DNA of 7,484 bases from JANXQG01 sp037147235 (GCA_037147235.1 JBAWVO010000311.1:1-7484), one strand, 5' to 3'; positions 1 to 6,449 are shown, counted from the first letter of the stretch. The notes: generated by a model not told the origin, from the letters alone. Made by a program: numbers and translations.

Positions 1-49
1 AGCCAGGTTGGATTGTCCAACTGATCTACATCAGCTTATCTTGGCACAC

Positions 50-3000
50 TCATGAGAGTTCTCCTTGGTTTTGATTCCTGACGGCCTCGGGCAAAGTAAA
101 GCGGAAGCAGGTGCCCAGGCCCAATCCCTGCGATTCCAACCAGATGGTTCCATGGTATATTTCCACGATCCGCTTGATCAGCGCCAGCCCTACCCCGGTG
201 CCCTCGATTTCCGGGTCGATTCTCTCGAATATACCGAAGATCTTCCCCTGGAAACGCGGGTCGATGCCGATGCCGTTGTCGCGGACGAAAAAGACCGTGT
301 CCTGGCCGTGTGACTCGATGCCGATCTCGACACACGGTGACGGCTGGTCGCCCATGAACTTGACGGCGTTCTCCAGTAGGTTCTGCCAGATCTCGGCCAG
401 GCGGGTACGGTCGCCGTACAGGAGGATCGGCTGCTGGCCCAAGTGCATCTTGACCTCCACCGCCCGCGCCCGGATCGATCCGGCCACCGCGTCAAGGGCA
501 TCTTGGACCAGATCTTGCAACGCAACCGACGCCGGCGGGTTAACCACAAGGCCAACGCGCGATATCCTCAGTAACTCATCGAGCAGTCGCCCCATCTTGT
601 CGGCCGCCCTCCGGATGAACTCGATATCCTGCTTGACCTCCTCGGCATCGGCCCCCGGTATATCCTGTTCCAGACAGCCCAAAAAGCCCTTGATCGTCAC
701 CAGGGGGCTTTTCAGATCATGAGAGACCGTGTAGCTGAAATGTTCCAACTCGGCGTTCTTCCCTCTCAACTCCTCTTCCCGGCGTTTTTGTTCCGTGATG
801 TCCCGGGCAATCGTGGAGGCCCCTGTGATCCGTCCTCGGGCATCGGTAATCGGAGAGACCGTCAGGGAGACGGGAATCAGCTTACCGCCCTTCGTCATGC
901 GCACCGTCTCATATTGATCGATCCGTTCTCCTCGCCGAATGCGCTCAAGCACTTGCGGTAATTCGTCGGAATGGTCTGGCGACGCCAAGATGGAAACGGA
1001 CTTGCCCACAATCTCTTCGGCCCTGTATCCATAGAGTTCCTCTGCGCCGGCGTTCCAAGTGAGAACGATGCCATCCATCGTCTTGCTGAGTATGGCGTCG
1101 CAGGAGCACTCGACAATCGAGGCAAGAAGACTCTTCGTTTCCTCAGCCCGTTTGCGCTCCGTGATGTCCGCAAAGATCACGATCCCCGCCACGACATTCC
1201 CCTGCTTATCCATGATCGGCGAGGCATTGGCCGTGACAATCCGATCTTCGCCGGTGTCTCTCCGTATGATGAATTCCTTGCTGCAATATTCTCCGTAGAG
1301 AACTGCGCGGGTCAGGGGCACTTCGTCGCGGGTCAGGGGCTCGCCATGAAGATTCAGGAGCTGCCAATTGGCCACATAACGATCGATTCCGATCCCGTTG
1401 ATGACGCTCTGGCGGTCACCGCCACGAATGAGCAGTCCCGCATCGTTCACATAGCGCAGTTTACCGTCCGGAGCATCGGCGATGGCAATGCCCATTTGGC
1501 TGCTATTCATCGCGGTACGGAGAATGGACAGCGTCTCGAATAGCGTCTTTTCCAACTCGAACTTTTGGCGATGGAATTGGATATTCTGCTGCCGCCAAAC
1601 CACGCTCACGACGGCACCCGCGCAAAGGATCAGGGCCGAGGTGAGAATCACCATCTCCCACAGCTTGGTTCTCATCGGTGCATACAGTTCCGCCATGTCG
1701 ATGCGAGCGATCAGAAACCAAGGAGAACGCGGGATGGCACCCACGTTGGTGAGTACGGACACCCCGCGATAATCGACCCCTTCGACAATTCCTTCCTGCC
1801 CCAAGACTGCTTTCGCGGCAGGCAGGTCACCAAACGTCAAGGATCTTCGCAACGTGAGGGCCGTGCCTTGCTGGAACCTGAGTTCGTTCAAGAAGACCAC
1901 GTCCGCCCCTTCCCGGCGAACGAGCAAGGTCTCGGCCGATGGGCTGGGTGTGGGCCAGTGCCGAATCATGGGGAAGAGGTATTTTTCGGGATCAATTCGC
2001 AGAACGACGGTCCCAATCACCCGGTCGCTGGACGGTTGGTCGAACACGGGGACAAGCACCGCCAGACGGACCCGCTGGTCGTGCTCATCGCGATAGAAAT
2101 CCTGAAAGGCCGTCCGCCGCGACCGCAGCATCTCGACCGCACTTCGTGCAACAACGGCAGCGACCGGCGTCGCCGGGGGAATTGAAAACCGCTGGACGCC
2201 TTGGGCATCCAACAGGGCGATCTGGTCATAGGGCAACTGTTTCTGAAGTTCGGTCAACTGCTCGCAAAGCTCGATTTGGGCCTTAGTGTCCTGGGGGGCG
2301 TCCAGCACGCGGCGCATCAACTCGTATTCTTTGGTGGAATGGCGAAAAATGGCGGCATCGATCAAACGCTCTTCACGCCACCGTACCAATTCGGCCCGTT
2401 TCAGCTCGGCAATGGCGGCAAGCTGGTACTCCGCCTCAGCGCGGCGCGCCTTCTCGTAGTGTTGGAAGTAAACGCAACCGGCGGCAAGGATACCCGATGC
2501 CAGCAGGAGGAAAACCAAGGTGAGGGTAAACGCACTTTTGAAACCGATCCCGGGCGATCCATCAAGCAACCTGACGGGCCAACCGGCAAAAATCAAAAGC
2601 GCAAAACCCAGTAGAGTAAAGCCGAAGACGGTGTTGATCGCCGGTGGAATGAATGTTCCGCTATGGACCAGAGGTGCGTCGAAGAGGTAAGCCACCGCAA
2701 GAAATAGGCAAACCATTAGGGGTGTCGTCGCGGAGCCTAACGCCAAAACGACTCGCCAGGGCCGGATTGCCGACTGCGAAAGCGAGGCCAGAAACGACAG
2801 GCTGGCGAGCAGGAAGCAGAAGGCGGTTATCGGTGAGCTATGGCCTTGGGGCGACCCGCCAAACACTTCGGTGATGTTCAGGCCGAGGTGTTCAACTGGC
2901 CATTGAATGCCCTGGCAGGCCAGCGCGAACAATAGAGCTGCGACCAGGGCAACCAACCCGCCCAACGCCGCGCTGATCCAATAGGCGAGAGGGCCTAATG

Positions 3001-3205
3001 GCATCCAGGCACGCAGGCAGACGGCGACCCCACACAATAAAAACAGAACCGCCGTGCTCGGGGCCATCGGTATCAGGTCCGCCCCAAAGCTGGTCAGTAA
3101 CCGCCATCCGCAAACCCATCCCAGCAGTGTGGCCAAACCAAGGGCCGCGATACCGCCGCCCGCCACCACGAGAACGCGACGTTCCGCAAGACTGCGAGTT
3201 CTCAT
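50..3205 (-). CDS. Membrane-bound PAS-domain sensor histidine kinase
   Basis: This 1051-residue protein should autophosphorylate on a histidine in response to a signal and pass the phosphate to a response regulator. Residues 1-246 are largely hydrophobic, with about seven likely membrane spans near 12-33, 49-66, 73-97, 125-144, 150-175, 187-207 and 223-246. Residues 247-514 form a soluble extracytoplasmic domain, probably Cache-like, followed by another span near 515-537. A linker helix leads to PAS 1 (about 560-685, ending DITERKRAEE) and PAS 2 (about 690-808, ending DITEQKRREE). The catalytic core has the H-box SHDLKSPL with His829, the N-box QNLLENAVKF with Asn945, the D-box RDNGIGI at 975-981 and the G-box GTGVGL at 1002-1007. 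There is no receiver domain, so the partner must be a separate protein, not visible here. The ATG start is supported by a GAGGGGGG ribosome binding site 8 nt upstream. The histidine kinase call is certain; the signal sensed is unknown. Confidence 0.96.
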   Translation of the reverse strand: MRTRSLAERRVLVVAGGGIAALGLATLLGWVCGWRLLTSFGADLIPMAPSTAVLFLLCGVAVCLRAWMPLGPLAYWISAALGGLVALVAALLFALACQGIQWPVEHLGLNITEVFGGSPQGHSSPITAFCFLLASLSFLASLSQSAIRPWRVVLALGSATTPLMVCLFLAVAYLFDAPLVHSGTFIPPAINTVFGFTLLGFALLIFAGWPVRLLDGSPGIGFKSAFTLTLVFLLLASGILAAGCVYFQHYEKARRAEAEYQLAAIAELKRAELVRWREERLIDAAIFRHSTKEYELMRRVLDAPQDTKAQIELCEQLTELQKQLPYDQIALLDAQGVQRFSIPPATPVAAVVARSAVEMLRSRRTAFQDFYRDEHDQRVRLAVLVPVFDQPSSDRVIGTVVLRIDPEKYLFPMIRHWPTPSPSAETLLVRREGADVVFLNELRFQQGTALTLRRSLTFGDLPAAKAVLGQEGIVEGVDYRGVSVLTNVGAIPRSPWFLIARIDMAELYAPMRTKLWEMVILTSALILCAGAVVSVVWRQQNIQFHRQKFELEKTLFETLSILRTAMNSSQMGIAIADAPDGKLRYVNDAGLLIRGGDRQSVINGIGIDRYVANWQLLNLHGEPLTRDEVPLTRAVLYGEYCSKEFIIRRDTGEDRIVTANASPIMDKQGNVVAGIVIFADITERKRAEETKSLLASIVECSCDAILSKTMDGIVLTWNAGAEELYGYRAEEIVGKSVSILASPDHSDELPQVLERIRRGERIDQYETVRMTKGGKLIPVSLTVSPITDARGRITGASTIARDITEQKRREEELRGKNAELEHFSYTVSHDLKSPLVTIKGFLGCLEQDIPGADAEEVKQDIEFIRRAADKMGRLLDELLRISRVGLVVNPPASVALQDLVQDALDAVAGSIRARAVEVKMHLGQQPILLYGDRTRLAEIWQNLLENAVKFMGDQPSPCVEIGIESHGQDTVFFVRDNGIGIDPRFQGKIFGIFERIDPEIEGTGVGLALIKRIVEIYHGTIWLESQGLGLGTCFRFTLPEAVRNQNQGELS

Positions 3206-3273
3206 CGTCGGAACCCCCCTCGATTAATAACACGCGATTTGGCCAGTGGTTTAACACAGGCCAGCTAGTGGGT

Positions 3274-3302
3274 ATTCTATACATCGGGATCCATTATTTC
3301 CA
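3274..3302 (-). promoter_or_regulatory. Candidate sigma70-type promoter for the histidine kinase
   Basis: Read on the minus strand there is a -35-like TGGAAA (4 of 6 matches to TTGACA) and a -10-like TAGAAT (5 of 6 matches to TATAAT) with a 17-nt spacer. Transcription would start about 60 nt upstream of the kinase ATG. The site lies between the kinase and foldback copy 1, whose edge is only 9 nt from the -35. GGCCAG occurs twice, 18 bp apart (3241-3246 and 3259-3264), just downstream, and could be a binding site. Planctomycete promoter consensus is poorly defined, so this rests on a pattern match only. Confidence 0.33.
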
Positions 3303-3311
3303 GCGGATGTC

Positions 3312-3521
3312 CTCGTCGCGTAGCGACGTCCTGATGGTAGCCGTGGGTTTTAACCCACGGTCTGAGGTATTCCGTCACCCGTTCGTCGCGTAGCGACGAT
3401 TGAAACATTCAGGTGTCGCTACGCGACGCAATGTTTGCATGTCGCTCCGGGTCCGTGGGTTAAAACCCACGGCTACCATCGGCGGTCGCTACGCGACCAG
3501 GAGCAGGACATCAAATTAATC
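3312..3521. repeat. Foldback repeat element, copy 1 (about 210 bp)
   Basis: This non-coding element is about 97% identical to 5248-5458, with five transitions and one 1-nt indel. It is a nested set of inverted repeats. The outer arms are GTCGCGTAGCGAC (3315-3327) and GTCGCTACGCGAC (3485-3497). The middle arms, 3334-3360 and 3453-3479, are perfect 27-bp reverse complements, and each contains its own hairpin CCGTGGGTT-TT-AACCCACGG or the reverse complement. The inner arms are 3384-3398 and 3414-3428. Short frames across it translate to peptides such as VAVGFNPR and PWVKTHGYH, which are repeat-derived and not genes. It has no transposase and no obvious target duplication, so it resembles a REP- or MITE-like element that would be mobilised in trans. 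It occupies most of the 373-bp gap between rnd and the kinase. Confidence 0.9.
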
Positions 3522-3523
3522 CG

Positions 3524-3563
3524 CCCTTGTTGTGGCCGGTCTCCGACCGAGCCACAACGAGGG
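3524..3563 (-). terminator. Strong hairpin downstream of rnd, probable terminator
   Basis: GTTGTGGC (3529-3536) pairs with GCCACAAC (3551-3558), and CGGTC (3537-3541) with GACCG (3545-3549), leaving a 3-nt loop TCC and one bulged A at 3550. Flanking pairs CCCTT/GAGGG, including one G-T wobble, extend the stem to about 18 bp. It begins about 15 nt past the rnd stop codon in the direction of rnd transcription. The sequence after it (AAGGGCGGATTAATTTG on the minus strand) has no clean T-run, so it may stop transcription weakly, or work mainly by protecting the 3' end of the mRNA. Confidence 0.5.
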
Positions 3564-3578
3564 GGGCAGCCTCCAAAC

Positions 3579-4754
3579 TCACCCTTCCAAAATCAAGGGG
3601 AACTCCGAGGCGGGGTCGCCGATGCGGATTGAGGTCTTGCCGGAGAGCAGGTCGTCGAAGAGCCGGCCGACAAATTCCGCTCGCCAACCGCTGGCCAGCT
3701 TGGGCAGCCGGCGCAGGGTCTCTGCCCCGGCGAGCCGCCAAGCGATCCAATCGCGGATGTCATTGGGGCCGCCGACAAGGTTCGGGGCCATGTGGGTCTG
3801 GCGACAGACGCTGCCCAAGGCGGAAAAAAGGAACTGGCCAAGTACGGAGAGTTGGGGCGTTGTGTCGCGCGGCGTGCGCGGCGGACACTGCTCCTCCGGC
3901 AGGGCCAATGCCCGCTGAATGCAAGCCGCGATGTCGTTGACTTTGCGCAAGAGGTCGCCGCGTTCTAGGCCGCGCACGGCACCGATCCGTTTCACGTCGG
4001 CCGTCTGCCGCTTGGCCAGTTCGATAATCAGATCGTCGCGCAGCACACGCCTCGCAGGCTGATCGCGACGCTTCGCTTCGCTTTCACGCCACTTCCAAAG
4101 TTCGTGTACGATCGCCAAGCTTCGCTGGTCGAGGCCCGAGTTACCCGAAACCCGACGCCAGCGCTCGCTCGACATGGCGAGGCAAAGCTCTTCGCACCAA
4201 GCTGTGGTGTCTTCTGTCATCCAGGAGAGCCGGCCCAACTCTTCCAGACGGGCGTGAATGCGATCGCGAATCAGCCCCAGGTAGTAAACGTCTTGCACGG
4301 CGTAGTCGAGTTGCCGCTTCGACAGAGGCCGCTTCCGCCAGTCGGTACGGGTTTCCTGCTTCTCGGACGACTCACCCAGGAGCTTGGCAACGAGCGTTCC
4401 ATAGCCGGCCGGGTATTCGATCCCCGCCAGGCCGGCGGCAAGCTGCACGTCGAAGAGATTTTTTGGCAATTGACCGACGGCCAGAAGACAGAACTCCATT
4501 TCACCTCGGCCGGCGTGTACAATGGTTTCGTGGCTGCCATCGACCACGGCCTGCCAGAACGGGCGTACATCATGTACGACCATTGCGTCGATCATCGCCA
4601 GACGCTGAGGCGTGCTGACCTGGATCAGGCAAAGCTCGGGCCGATAGGTGTGCTCGGAGACGAATTCCGTGTCCAATGCAATCCATGGAGACGAGGCGAG
4701 TTCCTTACAGAACTCGCCCAACTGGCCATCCGTTGTTATGCTTTCGTAGTTCAC
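3579..4754 (-). CDS. rnd: Ribonuclease D (DEDD-family 3'-5' exoribonuclease)
   Basis: RNase D trims the 3' ends of tRNA precursors and other small RNAs, using two metal ions. From a GTG start at 4754 the protein has 391 residues. It opens (M/V)NYESITTD, like E. coli RNase D, and its active-site residues then fall at the E. coli numbers: Asp28 and Glu30 (LDTEF), position 85, Tyr151 and Asp155 (DYAVQDVYYL). Position 85, normally Asp, is Glu (HAGRGEMEF). The exonuclease domain spans about 1-175. An HRDC-like helical domain follows at about 193-280, and a further domain at 302-391 has the features NLVGGPNDIRDW and GWRAEFVGRLFDDLL. An AAGGA ribosome binding site sits 4 nt before the GTG. An in-frame ATG at 4820 would add 22 residues but has no ribosome binding site and does not fit the family start. 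The gene is divergent from the small gene at 4944. Confidence 0.94.
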   Translation of the reverse strand: MNYESITTDGQLGEFCKELASSPWIALDTEFVSEHTYRPELCLIQVSTPQRLAMIDAMVVHDVRPFWQAVVDGSHETIVHAGRGEMEFCLLAVGQLPKNLFDVQLAAGLAGIEYPAGYGTLVAKLLGESSEKQETRTDWRKRPLSKRQLDYAVQDVYYLGLIRDRIHARLEELGRLSWMTEDTTAWCEELCLAMSSERWRRVSGNSGLDQRSLAIVHELWKWRESEAKRRDQPARRVLRDDLIIELAKRQTADVKRIGAVRGLERGDLLRKVNDIAACIQRALALPEEQCPPRTPRDTTPQLSVLGQFLFSALGSVCRQTHMAPNLVGGPNDIRDWIAWRLAGAETLRRLPKLASGWRAEFVGRLFDDLLSGKTSIRIGDPASEFPLILEG

Positions 4755-4758
4755 GCTT

Positions 4759-4763
4759 TCCTT
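4759..4763 (-). promoter_or_regulatory. Ribosome binding site choosing the GTG start of rnd
   Basis: AAGGA on the minus strand, within CGAAAGGAAAGC, lies 4 nt before the GTG at 4754-4752. The longer in-frame alternative at 4820 has no comparable purine-rich site. Alignment of the active-site residues with E. coli numbering independently supports the GTG. Confidence 0.6.
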
Positions 4764-4874
4764 TCGTGTGACCGCAATCTTGCCGCCAGAATTACGACAG
4801 GAATAGTCTACCCATTCCAAATCGGTTTGGATAGGTTAAAACGGCAGTACGTCATGAATCCCAGGGATAGGTGC

Positions 4875-4902
4875 TTGACGCGGGGGCTTAATTTGGGATA
4901 CT
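4875..4902 (+). promoter_or_regulatory. Candidate promoter for the small gene at 4944
   Basis: TTGACG (4875-4880, 5 of 6 matches to TTGACA) is followed after 16 nt by GATACT (4897-4902, 4 of 6 matches to TATAAT). Transcription would begin near 4909, giving a leader of about 35 nt that carries the AAGGAAGG ribosome binding site. The position is as expected for the divergent rnd/small-gene spacer. I could not find a convincing promoter for rnd on the other strand. Confidence 0.4.
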
Positions 4903-4943
4903 TGGGGCTTGTTCTATTGGTTTCCAAAGGAAGGAAAACGACC

Positions 4944-5189
4944 GTGGCGAACTCGATCTTGGAAGCAGTGAAAATGGGGCTTTGGAATTTCCAGCCCCAT
5001 ACGATCGATTACCGTGAGCTGGAGGCATCCGACGCCATGCCGGGCACGCGCGAGAAGCTCGACATTCTGGTGGAGCATTTGCGTCGAGACGTGCCAACTT
5101 GGCACATCGATGATTGCCTCGACGAAGATTGCCTCGACCGGAAAAAAACCGGCGACGAACGGCCCCGCCGCAGGCCGCGCCCCCGTTAG
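4944..5189 (+). CDS. Small hypothetical protein (81 residues), planctomycete type
   Basis: The function is unknown. The protein starts at GTG with a clear ribosome binding site (AAAGGAAGGA at 4926-4935, 8 nt before the start). An ATG at codon 11 is an alternative start but has no such site and would remove the conserved-looking opening ILEAVKMGLW. The N-terminal half is amphipathic and mixed in charge, with the motifs GLWNFQP, DAMPGTREKLDIL and VPTWH. An acidic stretch (DDCLDEDCLD, about 56-65) with two cysteines comes next, then a very basic tail (RPRRRPRPR, 73-81). There is no signal peptide or membrane segment. From memory, short planctomycete proteins with a PGT-EKL...PLWH pattern are common, which supports a real gene, but this is recall and was not searched. 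The open frame continues upstream to 4104 antisense to rnd, and that part has no support. The gene is convergent with ispH. Confidence 0.72.
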   Translation: MANSILEAVKMGLWNFQPHTIDYRELEASDAMPGTREKLDILVEHLRRDVPTWHIDDCLDEDCLDRKKTGDERPRRRPRPR

Positions 5190-5192
5190 CGG

Positions 5193-5473
5193 CGATTTTC
5201 TGGGGCCTGTTGATTTTCTAAATCCGCGAGGGGGCCGAAATCTGCCACTCGTCGCGTAGCGACGCCCTGATGGTAGCCGTGGGTTTTAACCCACGGTCTG
5301 AGGCATTCCGTCACCCGTTCGTCGCGTAGCGACGATTGAAAACATTCAGGCGTCGCTACGCGACGCAATGTTTGCATGCCGCTCCGGGTCCGTGGGTTAA
5401 AACCCACGGCTACCATCGGCGGTCGCTACGCGACCAGGAGCAGGACGTCAAATTAATCAGCCCCAGAAAATCG
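5193..5473. repeat. 14-bp inverted repeat bracketing foldback copy 2
   Basis: CGATTTTCTGGGGC (5193-5206) and its exact reverse complement GCCCCAGAAAATCG (5460-5473) lie on either side of copy 2. Allowing a 3-nt difference, the match continues outward into TAGCG on the left, which includes the stop codon of the small gene, and CGCTA on the right. The left arm lies just past the end of the small gene, and the right arm lies 19 nt past the end of the convergent ispH. It may be a former bidirectional terminator hairpin now split by the element, or a long-range stem that closes the whole intergenic region. Confidence 0.5.
5248..5458. repeat. Foldback repeat element, copy 2 (about 211 bp)
   Basis: This is a second copy of the element at 3312-3521, in the same orientation. 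The perfect 27-bp inverted arms are at 5270-5296 and 5390-5416. It differs from copy 1 by five transitions and one extra A in the central GAAAACATT. One difference turns a G-T pair of copy 1 into a G-C pair in the inner stem, so the inner 15-bp arms are fully complementary here. It fills the gap between the convergent small gene and ispH. The 58 bp at 5190-5247 and 34 bp at 5459-5492 hold only the bracketing inverted repeat and no gene. Confidence 0.9.
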
Positions 5474-5492
5474 CTACATTAGACCGGATTAT

Positions 5493-6422
5493 TCATCGCT
5501 GCGGCGCGGGCAGTGAGGGCAACGTGAAGCGGATCTGCTCCTCGCGAACCGACTGCAACTCAACCGAACCGCCGAACCGCCCGCGTAGCATATCGACGCA
5601 CTCTTGGACGACCGACTCGGGAGCACTCGCCCCAGCCGTAATCAGCACGGTTTCGCTACCCTGGAACCAGGCAAGATCGATATCGTCCGGACCGTCGATC
5701 AGGTACGAGGGCACCTTCCGTGCTTTGCCCAACTCGGCCAGCCGACGACTGTTCGAGCTGTTGTAACTGCCGACAACCAAGAGTACGTCGGCCTGATCGC
5801 TCAGCGTCCGCACGGCTTCCTGACGATTCTGCGTGGCATAGCATATATCTTCCTTCGTGGGCATGACGATCCGAGGAAACCTTTCCTTCAGCTTGGCAGT
5901 GATATTCGCCGTTTCGGTCACGGAGAGAGTCGTCTGCGTGAGATAGGCTAATTGGTCGGAACTCTCGATTTCGATCGTCGCGGCGTCCTCGACGGTCTGT
6001 ACCAGGCGAAAGGCCTCCGGAGCCTCCCCCATCGTGCCGATGACCTCGTCGTGCCCCGAATGCCCGATCAAAAGGATCGTGTACCCGTTGCGGGCGAAGC
6101 GAATCGCCTCAAGGTGTACCTTGGTCACCAGCGGACAGGTGGCGTCGATCGTTTTCAGCTTCCGTGCTTCCGACTGCCGGCGGATCTGCGGCGAGATGCC
6201 GTGGGCCGAAAAGAGGAGATAGGAATTTTCCGGAACCTCCTCCAAGTTGTCGACGAAGACCACTCCTTTGTCCTTAAAATGCTCGACAACCCAGCGGTTG
6301 TGGACAATTTCGTGGTAGACGTAAATCGGTGTGCCGTAAAGGGCAACGGCCTTTTCCAGGCTCTCGATTGCCATATTCACTCCGGCACAAAAGCCACGGG
6401 GAGCGGCCAATATAATTTGCAT
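5493..6422 (-). CDS. ispH: 4-hydroxy-3-methylbut-2-enyl diphosphate reductase
   Basis: IspH (LytB) catalyses the last step of the MEP pathway, the reductive dehydration of HMBPP to IPP and DMAPP, on an iron-sulfur cluster in the cytoplasm. The 309-residue protein has the three cluster cysteines Cys12 (RGFCAGV), Cys96 (DATCPLV) and Cys194 (DICYATQNRQ). The substrate-binding residues are also present: His41 (EIVHNRWVV), His74 (FSAHGI), His124 and Glu126 (GHSGHDEVIGTMGE), the TQTTLS segment at 162-167, the SYNSSNS loop at 219-225 and Ser266 (GASAPE). The length is normal for the short bacterial form. The ATG is preceded by AGAGGG, a usable ribosome binding site about 4 nt upstream. It is divergent from hpnC across 29 bp, so the promoters of each gene probably lie within the other's coding start. 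It looks complete and functional. Confidence 0.97.
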   Translation of the reverse strand: MQIILAAPRGFCAGVNMAIESLEKAVALYGTPIYVYHEIVHNRWVVEHFKDKGVVFVDNLEEVPENSYLLFSAHGISPQIRRQSEARKLKTIDATCPLVTKVHLEAIRFARNGYTILLIGHSGHDEVIGTMGEAPEAFRLVQTVEDAATIEIESSDQLAYLTQTTLSVTETANITAKLKERFPRIVMPTKEDICYATQNRQEAVRTLSDQADVLLVVGSYNSSNSRRLAELGKARKVPSYLIDGPDDIDLAWFQGSETVLITAGASAPESVVQECVDMLRGRFGGSVELQSVREEQIRFTLPSLPAPQR

Positions 6423-6432
6423 GGTTCCCTCT

Positions 6433-6449
6433 TGGTGAAAAAGTCACCA
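6433..6449. promoter_or_regulatory. 17-bp palindrome between ispH and hpnC
   Basis: TGGTGA-AAAAG-TCACCA is a perfect 6-bp inverted repeat with a 5-nt centre. It takes up most of the 29-bp gap between the divergent ispH and hpnC start codons, ending 2 nt before the hpnC ATG and lying directly upstream of the ispH ribosome binding site. It could be an operator shared by both genes or an RNA hairpin affecting hpnC translation. It may also be chance, since the stem is short. Confidence 0.35.

Noticed and set aside
7..21. GTTGGA-TTG-TCCAAC hairpin past the kinase stop as a terminator
   Set aside because: The stem is only 6 bp, not G+C-rich, and has no T-run after it in the direction of transcription.
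971..1543. Long plus-strand frames inside the kinase gene (also 111-722, 1565-2185)
   Set aside because: They are antisense shadows in G+C-rich coding DNA. The minus-strand protein has complete kinase motifs throughout and these frames have no recognisable domain.
3312..3521. CRISPR array, because of the repeated GTCGC..GCGAC units
   Set aside because: The units are unevenly spaced, occur in both orientations within one element, and have no unique spacers of constant size or cas genes nearby.
3579..4820. Longer RNase D reading from the ATG at 4820
   Set aside because: It lacks a ribosome binding site, and the extra 22 residues do not fit the family. Starting at GTG 4754 places every active-site residue at its E. 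coli number.
4816..4831. TCCAAA-TCGG-TTTGGA palindrome upstream of rnd
   Set aside because: A 6-bp stem in a 189-bp spacer can easily arise by chance, and it does not line up with a promoter or start site I can support.
4104..4943. Plus-strand open frame of 280 codons running antisense to rnd into the small gene
   Set aside because: It mirrors the rnd coding strand, its protein shows no motif, and the ribosome binding site and recognisable sequence begin only at the GTG at 4944. Only the last 81 codons are kept.
5186..5416. Short frames across the foldback elements translating to VAVGFNPR or PWVKTHGYH peptides (also 2998-3393 and 3435-3632)
   Set aside because: The peptides come from the repeat itself, occur in both copies and on both strands, and have no ribosome binding site. 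They are likely to be misannotated as hypothetical proteins.
3312..5458. Composite transposon formed by the two repeats
   Set aside because: The enclosed genes are housekeeping-like (rnd and a small planctomycete-type gene), there is no transposase, and no target duplication is visible at the outer edges.
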